Assembly (NCBI GenBank): GCA_044222685.1
Contig: JBGAMU010000059.1
Coordinates: forward strand, 1 to 24,644
Reading direction: 5' to 3'
Origin: JAEUPI01 sp044222685
GTDB taxonomy: Bacteria; Pseudomonadota; Gammaproteobacteria; Burkholderiales; Burkholderiaceae_C
DNA length: 24,644 bases
Below, piece by piece: positions 13,388 to 21,497 of the stretch (position 1 is its first letter; every line of letters starts with the position of its first letter). The translations under genes were made by a program, and so were the position numbers. The notes under the pieces are model-generated. The model did not search any database, had not been told where the DNA came from, and saw only the letters and a list, made by a program, of their open reading frames with translations.

Positions 13388-14650
13388 ATGGCAAACGCTA
13401 CGCTGCTGGAGCGTTGCACCGAGCTGCTGAAGACGGTGCTGCGCTTCGAGGCACCGGCCGATTCGGTGGTGTCGGCCTATTTTCGGCAGCACCGCAACCT
13501 CGGGCCGCGCGAACGCCATGCGCTGGCGCAGACGACCTATGCCGTCCTGCGACGCCGCTTGAGCCTGCAGCACCTGGCGCAGGGCGGCAGCGGCGCGCTC
13601 GAGCGGCGCCTGGCCGCCGTCGGCTGGCAGGGCGACGATCGTGCGCTGCAATCGTCGCTGTCCGACTCTGAGCGTCAGTGGCTCGATCGGGTGCGGGCGA
13701 TCGAGCCGCTGACGCTGACCGGAGCGTTGCGCCACAACCTGCCCGACTGGCTGGCCGCGGCGCTGCGCAGGCAGCTCGACGACGCGTCGTTCGACGCGCT
13801 GGCGCAGGCGCTGCTGGCGCCAGCCGCGCTGGACCTGCGGGTCAATCTGCTGAAGGCGCGCCGCGACGAGGTGCGCCAGGCGCTGCGCGCGGACGGCGTC
13901 GACGCGGCTGACACGGCGTATTCGCCGTGGGGCCTGCGCGTGGCGGGACACCCTTCGGTGACCCAGCTGGACTCGTACAAGACAGGCGCCTTCGAGGTAC
14001 AGGACGAGGGCAGCCAGCTGCTGGCCCTGCTGACCGAAGCGCGGCGCGGCGAGATGGTGGTCGATTTCTGCGCTGGCGCCGGCGGCAAGACGCTGGCGCT
14101 CGGCGCGATGATGCGCAGCACGGGACGCCTGTATGCGTTCGACACCTCGGGCCATCGGCTCGACGCCATGCGCGAGCGCCTGACGCGCAGCGGCCTGTCT
14201 ACCGTGCACCCTGTGCAGATCGCCCACGAGCGCGACGAACGGATCGACCGGCTGGCCGGCAAGATCGACCGTGTGCTGGTCGACGCACCCTGTTCGGGCC
14301 TGGGCACGCTGCGCCGCAACCCGGAACTCAAGTGGCGACAGAGCCCGCAAACGGTGGCCGAGCTGTGCGAACGCCAGGCGGCCATCCTGGCCAGCGCGGC
14401 GCGGCTGCTCAAGCCGGGCGGCCGGCTGGTCTACGCCACCTGCAGCCTGCTGGTGGAAGAGAACGACGCGCAGGCGGACGCCTTTGCGTGGGCCCATCGC
14501 GACTTTCAGCCTCTCGACGCAGCCGACGTGCTGGCCCGCCAGCATGTCGCCGCAGCAGCGACGCTGAGCGAGCGCGGCCGGCTGCGTCTATGGCCGCATC
14601 GACATGCAACCGACGGTTTCTTTGCCGCCATCTGGCAACGCGCTGGTTGA
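13388..14650 (+). CDS. RsmB/NOP family rRNA (cytosine-5) methyltransferase
   Basis: This 420-residue SAM-dependent RNA m5C methyltransferase has an N-terminal NusB-like helical part (about 1-130), a linker, and the catalytic domain from about residue 200. SAM binding is at VDFCAGAGGKT. The two cysteines of the RNA m5C mechanism are C302 in motif IV (VDAPCSGLGTLRRNP) and C352 in motif VI (YATCSLL). The likely substrate is 16S rRNA, as for RsmB, but a closer name would need comparison because betaproteobacteria often have two members. It sits 21 bases after purN and could share its transcript. Confidence 0.92.
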   Translation: MANATLLERCTELLKTVLRFEAPADSVVSAYFRQHRNLGPRERHALAQTTYAVLRRRLSLQHLAQGGSGALERRLAAVGWQGDDRALQSSLSDSERQWLDRVRAIEPLTLTGALRHNLPDWLAAALRRQLDDASFDALAQALLAPAALDLRVNLLKARRDEVRQALRADGVDAADTAYSPWGLRVAGHPSVTQLDSYKTGAFEVQDEGSQLLALLTEARRGEMVVDFCAGAGGKTLALGAMMRSTGRLYAFDTSGHRLDAMRERLTRSGLSTVHPVQIAHERDERIDRLAGKIDRVLVDAPCSGLGTLRRNPELKWRQSPQTVAELCERQAAILASAARLLKPGGRLVYATCSLLVEENDAQADAFAWAHRDFQPLDAADVLARQHVAAAATLSERGRLRLWPHRHATDGFFAAIWQRAG

Positions 14651-14712
14651 GGAGCAGGCGTCCAGCCCAAGCTATTGGGGAAAGGCCGGGCAAGCTGCGC
14701 AGGTACAGCCGC

Positions 14713-14740
14713 TTGGCAACTTGTAACCGTCACCTACAAT
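14713..14740 (+). promoter_or_regulatory. Promoter of the fatty acid desaturase gene
   Basis: TTGGCA (14713-14718) and TACAAT (14735-14740) are 16 bases apart, 38 bases before the ATG. This is the best sigma70-type promoter in the right half of the window. Confidence 0.55.
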
Positions 14741-14778
14741 GGGGTTGCTGCCATCGGGGCGGCCTGAAGGCTTGACCA

Positions 14779-16005
14779 ATGAATGACTTGTCGTGGGTGT
14801 GGGACTGGACCGTGCGCTTTCTCAGCGACGGCTTGCTGGTCCAGGCCACCTGGTGGCACATCGTGCTGTTCACGCTGGTGACGACGCACCTGACCATCGC
14901 GTCGGTGACGATCTTCCTGCATCGGGCGCAGGCCCATCGCGCGCTCGAGCTGCATGCGATCCCGTCGCACTTCTTCCGCTTCTGGCTGTGGCTCACCACC
15001 GGTATGGTGACCAAGGAATGGGTGTCGATCCACCGCAAGCATCACGCCAAGTGCGAGACGACGGATGACCCGCACAGCCCGGTCACCCGCGGCATCAAGA
15101 CCGTGCTGCTGCAGGGCAGCGAGCTCTACCGCCTGGAGGCGAAGAACGAGGAAACGCTGTCCAAGTACGGCCACCACACGCCCGACGACTGGATCGAGCG
15201 CCACGTGTACAGCCGCCACACCGTGCTCGGCGTGACGCTGCTGGCGATCGTCGACATCGCGCTGTTCGGCGCCATCGGCCTGACCATCTGGGCGATCCAG
15301 ATGCTGTGGATCCCGATCACCGCCGCCGGCATCATCAACGGCATCGGCCACTTCTGGGGCTACCGCAACTTCGAGGCGGCCGACGCGTCGACCAACGTGC
15401 TGCCCTGGGGCATCATCATCGGCGGCGAGGAACTGCACAACAACCACCACACCTATCCGACCTCGGCCAAGCTGTCGGTCAAGCCGTTCGAGTTCGACAT
15501 CGGCTGGCTCTACATCCGTGTGCTGCAGATGCTCGGCTTGGCGTCGGTGCGCAAGACACCGCCCAAGCTGGCGCTCGGGTCGATCCGGCCCGAGGCCGAC
15601 TCGCGCACGCTGGAGGCGCTGATCGCGCATCGCTACGAGGTGATGGCGCATTACGCCAGCCAGCTGCGCCAGGCCTGCGGTGCCGAGCTGGCGCGCCTGC
15701 GCGAGCAGGGGCTGGCGCACGGCGCGCGCCTGGCCGACATGCGGCTGGCGCGGCGCTGGCTGCACCGCGACGACGACAAGATCCCGTTCGACGTGAAGCC
15801 GCACCTCGCGCTGGCGATGGACCAGCACCCCAAGCTGGCCAAGCTGGTGACCATGCGCGAGGAGTTGCGTCTGCTGTGGACGCGCACCAACGTGTCTGCG
15901 CCCCAGCTGGTGGCCGACCTGCAGGCCTGGTGCCGCAAGGCCGAGGAGAGTGGCATCGCGATGCTGCAGGAGTTCGCGCTGCGGCTGAAGGCGGCGCAAG
16001 CCTGA
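14779..16005 (+). CDS. Membrane fatty acid desaturase (acyl-CoA/acyl-lipid delta-9 type)
   Basis: This 408-residue integral membrane di-iron desaturase introduces a cis double bond in acyl chains. Three histidine boxes are visible: HRAQAH (H48-H53), HRKHH (85-89) and HNNHH (220-224). Hydrophobic segments at about 25-45, 65-80, 150-172 and 174-190 give the usual four-helix layout. The first 260 residues cover the catalytic part. The remaining 140 or so form a soluble, Arg/Lys/Leu-rich helical tail ending in LQEFALRLKAAQA. That tail is not needed by the minimal family fold and seems shared with other proteobacterial DesA-like desaturases. The gene has its own promoter and ends at a hairpin terminator. 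It probably adjusts membrane fluidity. Confidence 0.92.
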   Translation: MNDLSWVWDWTVRFLSDGLLVQATWWHIVLFTLVTTHLTIASVTIFLHRAQAHRALELHAIPSHFFRFWLWLTTGMVTKEWVSIHRKHHAKCETTDDPHSPVTRGIKTVLLQGSELYRLEAKNEETLSKYGHHTPDDWIERHVYSRHTVLGVTLLAIVDIALFGAIGLTIWAIQMLWIPITAAGIINGIGHFWGYRNFEAADASTNVLPWGIIIGGEELHNNHHTYPTSAKLSVKPFEFDIGWLYIRVLQMLGLASVRKTPPKLALGSIRPEADSRTLEALIAHRYEVMAHYASQLRQACGAELARLREQGLAHGARLADMRLARRWLHRDDDKIPFDVKPHLALAMDQHPKLAKLVTMREELRLLWTRTNVSAPQLVADLQAWCRKAEESGIAMLQEFALRLKAAQA

Positions 16006-16038
16006 CCGCCACGAGCGGCGCACCGCCATAAGAAAAGA

Positions 16039-16088
16039 GCCGCTCGAAAGCGGCCCGCCAAAAAACCAGGGGTCGCGCAAGCGACCCC
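16039..16088. terminator. Tandem hairpin terminators between desaturase and rpmG
   Basis: Two stem-loops lie between the convergent gene ends. GCCGCT-CGAA-AGCGGC (16039-16054), read on the minus strand, is followed by TCTTTTCTT. GGGGTCGC-GCAA-GCGACCCC (16069-16088) is followed on the minus strand by TGGTTTTTT and on the plus strand by a weaker AATTTCATTGTT. Both therefore look like intrinsic terminators for rpmB-rpmG, and the second may also end the desaturase transcript. Confidence 0.75.
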
Positions 16089-16098
16089 AATTTCATTG

Positions 16099-16266
16099 TT
16101 ATTTGAGTTTGGTTTCCTTGTACATCACGTGCTTGCGCGCCTTCGGATCGAACTTCATGAATTCGAGCTTGTCGGGCGTGGTCTTCTTGTTCTTGTTCGT
16201 GGTGTAGAAGTGGCCGGTTCCAGCAGTGGATTCCAGCTTGATCTTTTCGCGTGCGCCTTTGGCCAT
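16099..16266 (-). CDS. rpmG: 50S ribosomal protein L33
   Basis: This 55-residue basic protein (MAKGAREKIKLES ... HVMYKETKLK) matches bacterial L33. The YTTNKNKK and KFDPKARKH segments are typical. There are no cysteines, so it is the zinc-independent form. It follows rpmB by 16 bases with GAGGAG as ribosome binding site, and two hairpin terminators follow it. Confidence 0.96.
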   Translation of the reverse strand: MAKGAREKIKLESTAGTGHFYTTNKNKKTTPDKLEFMKFDPKARKHVMYKETKLK

Positions 16267-16282
16267 GTCGGACTCCTCGGTT

Positions 16283-16516
16283 TCAGAGCTCGCCGCGCTT
16301 GCGCAGGTCGGCCACGATCTGCTCGATGCCGACCTTGTCGATCAGTCGCAGCGCTGCATTGGTGACGCGCAAGCGCACCCAGCGGTTCTCGCTTTCGAGC
16401 CAGAAGCGGCGGTACTGCAGATTCGGCAGCCACCGGCGCTTGGTCTTGTTGTTGGCGTGGGAAACAGTGTTTCCCACCATCGGGCCCGTGCCCGTGACTT
16501 GACAGACGCGTGCCAT
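16283..16516 (-). CDS. rpmB: 50S ribosomal protein L28
   Basis: This 77-residue L28 begins MARVCQVTGTGPMVGN, with the conserved SHANNKTKRRWLPNLQ core and the RFWLESENRWVRLRVT strand. The ATG at 16516 gives the usual family length; upstream extension is not family-like. It is the first gene of the rpmB-rpmG operon, with a consensus -10 box 52 bases upstream. Confidence 0.97.
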   Translation of the reverse strand: MARVCQVTGTGPMVGNTVSHANNKTKRRWLPNLQYRRFWLESENRWVRLRVTNAALRLIDKVGIEQIVADLRKRGEL

Positions 16517-16568
16517 GACGCTGCTCCGAGTATTGCGTTGATCGCTGCCGAATTCGGCAAAGACAATG

Positions 16569-16574
16569 ATTATA
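16569..16574 (-). promoter_or_regulatory. -10 box of the rpmB-rpmG operon
   Basis: A perfect TATAAT on the minus strand lies 52 bases before the rpmB start, in an unusually AT-rich patch. The upstream spacer is very GC-rich and shows no good -35 element. The leader would be about 45 bases. Confidence 0.55.
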
Positions 16575-16631
16575 GCCCGGCGCGGCGGGCCGGCGGCGGG
16601 GTCTGCGTGCGGGGCGCCGCGAGCGACGGAC

Positions 16632-17582
16632 TCACTGCTCGAGGAACCGCTGGGCGTCGAGGGCCGCCATGCAGCCGGTGCCCGCTGACGTGATGGCCTG
16701 GCGATAGACGTGATCCTGCACGTCGCCGGCGGCAAAGACGCCGGGCACGCTGGTCATCGTGGCCAGGCCGTTGAGGCCCGAGCGGGTGACGATGTAGCCG
16801 TCCTTCATCTCGACCTGGCCCTTGAAGATGTCGGTGTTGGGCTGGTGGCCGATCGCGACGAAGCAGCCCTTGACCGCCAGGTCGATCTTGTCCCCGCCCT
16901 GGGTGGACTTCAGGCGCACGCCGGTCACGCCCGAGGCATCGCCCAGTACCTCGTCCAGCGTGTGGAACAGGTGCAGCACGATCTTGCCTTCGGCGACCCG
17001 CTCCATCAGCTTGTCGACCATGATCGGTTCGGCGCGAAACTTGTCGCGGCGGTGGATCAGGTGCACCTTGCTCGCGATGTTGGCGAGGTACAGCGCCTCT
17101 TCGACTGCCGTGTTGCCACCGCCGACGACGCAGACGTCCTGCCCTTTGTAGAAGAAGCCGTCGCAGGTGGCACAACCGCTGACGCCCTTGCCCATGAACA
17201 GTTGTTCCGACGCGAGGCCGAGGTACTTGGCGCTGGCGCCGGTGGCGATGATTAGCGCATCGCAGGTGTAGCTACCGCTGTCGCCGGTCAGGCGAAAGGG
17301 CTTCGTCTTCAGGTCGACCGTGTGGATGTGGTCGAACACGACATTCGTCGCGAAGCGCTCGGCGTGCTCCAGGAAACGCTGCATCAGCTCGGGCCCTTGC
17401 ACACCGTGCACGTCGGCCGGCCAGTTGTCGACCTCGGTGGTCGTCATCAGCTGGCCGCCCTGGGCGATGCCGGTGATCAGCGTGGGCTTCAGATTGGCCC
17501 GCGCGGCATAGACGGCGGCGGTGTACCCGGCAGGGCCGGAGCCCAGGATCAGCACCCGGGAATGGGCAGAGGATTGACTCAT
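16632..17582 (-). CDS. trxB: Thioredoxin reductase
   Basis: This 316-residue FAD/NADPH enzyme reduces thioredoxin. It has an N-terminal FAD loop (LILGSGPAGYTAA), redox-active C137-A-T-C140 in GCATCDGFFY, the NADPH loop VVGGGNTAVEEAL followed by HRRDKFRA, and the C-terminal FAD motif GVFAAGDVQDHVYRQ. Length is close to the E. coli enzyme. The ATG at 17582 is chosen because the protein then starts a few residues before the FAD loop; an upstream in-frame start at 17636 adds 18 non-conserved residues. It is divergent from a Crp/Fnr-family regulator gene, an arrangement like trxB/lrp in enterics. Confidence 0.96.
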   Translation of the reverse strand: MSQSSAHSRVLILGSGPAGYTAAVYAARANLKPTLITGIAQGGQLMTTTEVDNWPADVHGVQGPELMQRFLEHAERFATNVVFDHIHTVDLKTKPFRLTGDSGSYTCDALIIATGASAKYLGLASEQLFMGKGVSGCATCDGFFYKGQDVCVVGGGNTAVEEALYLANIASKVHLIHRRDKFRAEPIMVDKLMERVAEGKIVLHLFHTLDEVLGDASGVTGVRLKSTQGGDKIDLAVKGCFVAIGHQPNTDIFKGQVEMKDGYIVTRSGLNGLATMTSVPGVFAAGDVQDHVYRQAITSAGTGCMAALDAQRFLEQ

Positions 17583-17628
17583 GGAGGGTGTTCGATTCGA
17601 GTGCAGCGTCGCGTGCAGCCGACGCCGG

Positions 17629-17637
17629 ATTGTCACA
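17629..17637 (-). promoter_or_regulatory. Possible extended -10 promoter of trxB
   Basis: On the minus strand TGTGACAAT reads as an extended -10 (TGn plus GACAAT, hexamer at 17629-17634), about 47 bases before the trxB ATG. No convincing -35 is seen. Confidence 0.35.
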
Positions 17638-17674
17638 TGGGGCCGTTTTTGATGGCGACAAGCGCCTCAATCGG

Positions 17675-17680
17675 CACAAT
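17675..17680 (+). promoter_or_regulatory. Possible -10 element of the Crp/Fnr-family gene
   Basis: CACAAT lies in the 200-base divergent region, about 100 bases before the ATG. The nearest TTG-type -35 (17649) is 20 bases away, so only the -10 is suggested. Confidence 0.3.
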
Positions 17681-17782
17681 AGAGCCCGTCTTGCGGCGGC
17701 GACGCCGCGGTCCGTCAAGAGGGAATCGCCCGACAGGGCGCATGGAACCGACTACCAAGCCAACAAGGAAGGGGACTCCAAG

Positions 17783-18451
17783 ATGTCGATGCTGTCGAAT
17801 CTGGACCTGATTCGCCGAGTACCGCTGTTCTCGATGCTGACGGTCGAGCAGGCGCAGGCCGTCGCCGATGCCGTGGTGAAGCGGCGTTTCCGGCGCGGCG
17901 AACTCGTCGTCGAGCAGGGTCGCAAGAGCAACGCCCTGTACATCCTGCTCAACGGCCGGGCCCGCGTGCTGACCTCCGACTCGCGTGGACGCGAGGTGAT
18001 CCTCGCGGTGCTCGAGTCGGGCGACTACGTCGGCGAGATGAGCCTGATCGACAACGAGGCCCACTCGGCCACCGTGCGCTGCGAGGTGCAGACCGACATG
18101 CTGATCCTCGGCCGCGCCGACTTCGCCCGCTGCCTGCCCGAGAACTCCACGCTGTCTTACGCCATCCTGCGTGGTCTGGTGCGGCGGCTGCGCCATGCCG
18201 ACCGGCAGATCGAGTCGCTGGCGCTGCTCGACGTGTACGGCCGCGTCGCCCGCACATTGCTCGAGATGGCCGAAGAGGTCGACGGCATCAAGATCATCCG
18301 CAGCAAGGTCTCCCGGCAGGACATGGCCAAGGTCGTCGGCGCGTCGCGCGAGATGGTCAGCCGCGTGATGAAGGACCTCGAGGAACGCGGCGTCATCGAG
18401 ACGCAGGAAAACGGCTCGGTGATCCTGAAGGAACGCCTGCACACCGAGTGA
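17783..18451 (+). CDS. Crp/Fnr-family transcriptional regulator
   Basis: This 222-residue regulator has an N-terminal cyclic-nucleotide-binding-like domain (about 14-125, with GEMSLIDNEAHSATV at 84-98 in the phosphate-cassette position). A long dimerisation helix (about 125-160) and a C-terminal winged helix (172-217, recognition region VGASREMVSRVMKDLE) follow. Only two cysteines (C100, C117) are present, so there is no FNR-type iron-sulfur cluster. The ligand is unknown: cAMP, c-di-GMP or none. The start at 17783 follows AAGGAAGGGG; the frame is open upstream but not family-like. It occupies the place of lrp between trxB and ftsK. Genes it controls cannot be read from the window, though the divergent trxB and its own gene are natural candidates. 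Confidence 0.92.
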   Translation: MSMLSNLDLIRRVPLFSMLTVEQAQAVADAVVKRRFRRGELVVEQGRKSNALYILLNGRARVLTSDSRGREVILAVLESGDYVGEMSLIDNEAHSATVRCEVQTDMLILGRADFARCLPENSTLSYAILRGLVRRLRHADRQIESLALLDVYGRVARTLLEMAEEVDGIKIIRSKVSRQDMAKVVGASREMVSRVMKDLEERGVIETQENGSVILKERLHTE

Positions 18452-18505
18452 CACAGGCGTTGCCGACCGCTGCGTCGACGACCTCGGTGGGCGGGCCGCA
18501 TCGGC

Positions 18506-18511
18506 CACAAT
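18506..18511 (+). promoter_or_regulatory. Possible -10 element of ftsK, giving a leaderless start
   Basis: CACAAT ends seven bases before the ftsK ATG, so transcription would begin at or next to the start codon. There is no clear ribosome binding site or -35 element here. Confidence 0.4.
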
Positions 18512-18518
18512 CTCAGGC

Positions 18519-20843
18519 ATGACTTTTCCGCTCGGTTCCCTCGGCGCCGGTGCCGCCACGGCCGGCACCTACAGCGATGGCGAGGGCGCGCCGGGCTGGC
18601 GCACCAAGATCGCGCTGGTCAGCGGTGGCGTCGTCTGGTTGCTGGTGTTCCTGGCACTCGTCACGCACCAGGCCGGCGATCCGGCCTTCTCGACCACCGG
18701 CGCCGGCGACGCGGTGCGCAACAAGGCCGGCCAGCTGGGCGCCTGGGTCTCTGACATCGCGCTTTTCCTCTTTGGTTATTCGGCCTGGTGGCTGCTGGTG
18801 ATCGGCCTGCGCGCGTGGCTGTCGGCGCTGGCGCGCTGGTTGCGCAGTCAGCGCGCGCCGGTGCAGGCGCCGCAGTTCCCGCGCGCCGCGTTCTGGCTCG
18901 GCGTGGTGCTGCTCGTGGCCGCCAGCTGCGCGCTCGAGTGGACGCGCCTGTACCGCTTCGACATCCAGCTGCCGGGCGGCCAGGCCGGCGGCGTGGTCGG
19001 TGCGCTGCTCGGGCCGCTGTCGATGCGCTGGCTCGGCTTTGCCGGTTCCGGCGTGGCGTGGATCGCCGCGCTGGTGCTCGGCGCCTCGCTGGCGCTGCGT
19101 TTCTCGTGGCTGGGCGTCGCCGATCGCATCGGCTCGTGGGTCGACGCCTGGCGCGAGCACCGCAGCCAGCGCCAGGAGCGCGCCGAGGACATCCGCATCG
19201 GCCAGGAGGCGCTGCGCGAACGCGAGTTGCTGGTCGCCAGCGACCGCCAGGAGATCGAAGACCACATGCCACTGGTGATCGAGAAGCCGGTGGCCGAGAT
19301 CCCGAAGTCCGAACGCGTGGCCAAGGAGCGGCAGAAGCCCCTGTTCAGCGAGCTGGCCGACGCCAAGCTGCCGCAGGTGGACCTGCTCGACGCCGCACCC
19401 GGCCGGCTGGAGACGGTGACGCCCGAGTCGCTGGAGATGACCAGCCGGCTGATCGAGAAAAAGCTCAAGGATTTCGGCGTCGAGGTGCGCGTTGTCGCCG
19501 CGTCGCCAGGGCCGGTGATCACGCGCTACGAGATCGAGCCGGCGGTCGGCGTGAAGGGCTCGCAGGTGGTGGGCCTGGCCAAAGACCTGGCGCGTTCGCT
19601 GTCGCTGGTGAGCATCCGCGTGGTCGAGACGATCCCCGGCAAGAACTTCATGGCGCTCGAGCTGCCCAACGCGAAGCGGCAGACCATCCGGCTGGCCGAG
19701 ATCCTCGGCTCGGCGGTCTACAACGACGCCGCGTCGCAGATCACGATCGGCCTGGGCAAGGACATCGTCGGCAACCCGGTGGTGGCCGACCTGGCCAAGA
19801 TGCCGCACCTGCTGGTGGCCGGCACGACCGGTTCCGGCAAGAGCGTGGGCATCAACGCGATGATCCTGAGCCTGCTCTACAAGGCCGAGGCGCGCGATGT
19901 TCGCCTCATCCTCATCGACCCCAAGATGCTCGAGATGAGCGTCTACGAGGCGATTCCGCACCTGCTGTGTCCGGTGGTCATCGACATGAAGCAGGCCGCC
20001 AACGCGCTGACCTGGTGCGTCGGCGAGATGGACCGGCGCTACCGCTTGATGAGCAAGCTCGGCGTGCGCAACCTGTCGGGCTACAACCGCAAGATCGCTG
20101 AAGCTGTCGAACGCAAGGAATCGATCCCCAATCCATTCAGCCTGACGCCCGAGGCGCCCGAACCGCTGGAGCGTCTGCCGCACGTGGTGGTGGTGATCGA
20201 CGAACTGGCCGACCTGATGATGGTGGTCGGCAAGAAGATCGAGGAGTTGATCGCGCGCCTGGCGCAGAAGGCGCGCGCCGCCGGCATCCACCTGATCCTG
20301 GCCACGCAGCGGCCGAGCGTGGACGTCATCACCGGCCTCATCAAAGCCAACATCCCGACGCGCATCGCGTTCCAGGTGTCGAGCAAGATCGACAGTCGCA
20401 CCATCCTCGACCAGATGGGCGCCGAGGCACTGCTGGGGCAGGGCGACATGCTGTACCTGCCGCCGGGCAGCGGTCTGCCGGTGCGCGTGCACGGCGCCTT
20501 CGTCGGCGACGACGAGGTGCACCGCGTCGTCGACTACCTGCGCCAGCAGGGCGAACCCAACTACATCGAAGGCATCCTCGAAGGTGGCACGCTCGACGGC
20601 GACGCCGCCGCCGCGGTGGAAGGCGGCCTGGGCGGTGACGCCGAAGCCGACCCGATGTACGACCAGGCGGTGGCCATCGTGCTGCAGCACCGGCGGGCCT
20701 CGATCTCGCTGGTGCAGCGCCATCTGCGCATCGGCTACAACCGGGCCGCCCGATTGCTGGAACAAATGGAGAAAGCCGGACTCGTATCGGCCATGGCCAC
20801 CAACGGTAACCGGGACATCCTCGCGCCCCGGCGCGAGGAATGA
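18519..20843 (+). CDS. ftsK: DNA translocase FtsK
   Basis: This 774-residue septal DNA pump moves chromosome ends through the closing division site and activates XerCD at dif. The N-terminal domain has four or five membrane segments (about 31-49, 77-97, 123-139 and 174-196, possibly 155-168). A short charged linker (about 200-300) replaces the very long Pro/Gln-rich linker of E. coli FtsK. The motor has the Walker A motif GTTGSGKS (435-442), the Walker B motif with D561-E562 (VVVVIDELAD), and ATQRPSVDVITGLIKANIP. The gamma domain that reads KOPS sites is at about 712-770 (RRASISLVQRHLRIGYNRAARL). The start has a -10-like box immediately upstream and no ribosome binding site. Its stop overlaps the lolA ATG. 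Confidence 0.96.
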   Translation: MTFPLGSLGAGAATAGTYSDGEGAPGWRTKIALVSGGVVWLLVFLALVTHQAGDPAFSTTGAGDAVRNKAGQLGAWVSDIALFLFGYSAWWLLVIGLRAWLSALARWLRSQRAPVQAPQFPRAAFWLGVVLLVAASCALEWTRLYRFDIQLPGGQAGGVVGALLGPLSMRWLGFAGSGVAWIAALVLGASLALRFSWLGVADRIGSWVDAWREHRSQRQERAEDIRIGQEALRERELLVASDRQEIEDHMPLVIEKPVAEIPKSERVAKERQKPLFSELADAKLPQVDLLDAAPGRLETVTPESLEMTSRLIEKKLKDFGVEVRVVAASPGPVITRYEIEPAVGVKGSQVVGLAKDLARSLSLVSIRVVETIPGKNFMALELPNAKRQTIRLAEILGSAVYNDAASQITIGLGKDIVGNPVVADLAKMPHLLVAGTTGSGKSVGINAMILSLLYKAEARDVRLILIDPKMLEMSVYEAIPHLLCPVVIDMKQAANALTWCVGEMDRRYRLMSKLGVRNLSGYNRKIAEAVERKESIPNPFSLTPEAPEPLERLPHVVVVIDELADLMMVVGKKIEELIARLAQKARAAGIHLILATQRPSVDVITGLIKANIPTRIAFQVSSKIDSRTILDQMGAEALLGQGDMLYLPPGSGLPVRVHGAFVGDDEVHRVVDYLRQQGEPNYIEGILEGGTLDGDAAAAVEGGLGGDAEADPMYDQAVAIVLQHRRASISLVQRHLRIGYNRAARLLEQMEKAGLVSAMATNGNRDILAPRREE

Positions 20844-21451
20844 CGCGCCTGCACGCACTGCTCGCCGCCTCTTTGCTCGCGGCGACCGGCGCGCATGCCG
20901 ACGGCGTCGATGCGCTGCGCGCGTTCGCGCGCGATGTGCAGTCGGCGCGCGCACAGTTCGGGCAGACCGTCACCTCGCCCGACGGTGCGCGCAAGAAGCA
21001 GTCGTCGGGTCGCTTCGAGTTCGCGCGGCCCGATCGATTCCGCTTCGTCTACGACAAGCCCTACGAGCAGCAGATCGTCGCCGACGGACAGAAGGTGTGG
21101 CTGTACGACGTCGACCTCAACCAGGTCACCGTGCGGGCCATGTCGCAGGCGCTCGGCGCCACGCCGGCCGCCTTGCTGGCCGGCGCCGCGATCGACAAGG
21201 AGTTCACGCTGTCGCCGCAGCCCGAGCGCGACGGTCTGCAGTGGGCGCAGGCCGTGCCGCGCAACCAGGAGGGCACGATCCAGGCCATCCGCATCGGCTT
21301 CAAGGGGCCGAGCCTGGCCGCGCTCGAAATCGTCGACTCGTTCGGCCAGCGCTCGCTGCTGCAGTTCAGCGCCGTCGAGACCAACGTGCGCGTGGCCGCC
21401 GACAGCTTCCGCTTCACGCCGCCCAAGGGCGCCGACGTGATCCAGCAATAG
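20840..21451 (+). CDS. lolA: Outer membrane lipoprotein carrier protein LolA
   Basis: This 203-residue periplasmic chaperone carries lipoproteins from the LolCDE complex to the outer membrane. A signal peptide covers residues 1-20 (Arg, a hydrophobic stretch, then TGAHA before D21), with probable cleavage after A20. The mature part shows typical LolA features: ARAQFGQTV, SSGRFEFARPDRFRFVYDKPYEQQIVADG and a W.YDVDLNQV strand. The ATG overlaps the ftsK stop by four bases, so the two are translationally coupled, as in many proteobacteria. Confidence 0.95.
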   Translation: MTRLHALLAASLLAATGAHADGVDALRAFARDVQSARAQFGQTVTSPDGARKKQSSGRFEFARPDRFRFVYDKPYEQQIVADGQKVWLYDVDLNQVTVRAMSQALGATPAALLAGAAIDKEFTLSPQPERDGLQWAQAVPRNQEGTIQAIRIGFKGPSLAALEIVDSFGQRSLLQFSAVETNVRVAADSFRFTPPKGADVIQQ

Positions 21452-21484
21452 CCGCCGCGCGGCCGGCCCACGAGGGGCCGCTGC

Positions 21485-21490
21485 GACAAT
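21485..21490 (+). promoter_or_regulatory. Possible -10 element of rarA
   Basis: GACAAT preceded by TGC ends seven bases before the ATG at 21498 and overlaps the alternative ATG at 21489. If it is a promoter, the message is leaderless and starts at the second ATG. Confidence 0.35.
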
Positions 21491-21497
21491 GCCGCGC

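Noticed and set aside
12605..14545. A 646-codon minus-strand open frame under purN and the RNA methyltransferase
   Set aside because: It is antisense to two clearly conserved genes and has the Arg/His/Gln/Ala-rich composition of a GC-driven shadow.
15640..16005. Desaturase tail as a fused transposase fragment
   Set aside because: The resemblance is only in general composition (charged helices with a WCRKAEESGI-like segment). No catalytic motif or terminal repeats are present, and I cannot verify homology.
18513..20954. An 813-codon minus-strand open frame opposite ftsK
   Set aside because: Low-complexity His/Asp/Gln/Arg-rich translation with no motifs, fully antisense to ftsK.
21489..21497. 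ATG at 21489 as rarA start
   Set aside because: It lies within a -10-like GACAAT, and the next ATG has the same spacing as at ftsK. Rejected with moderate confidence because GAGGGG at 21472 could serve it.
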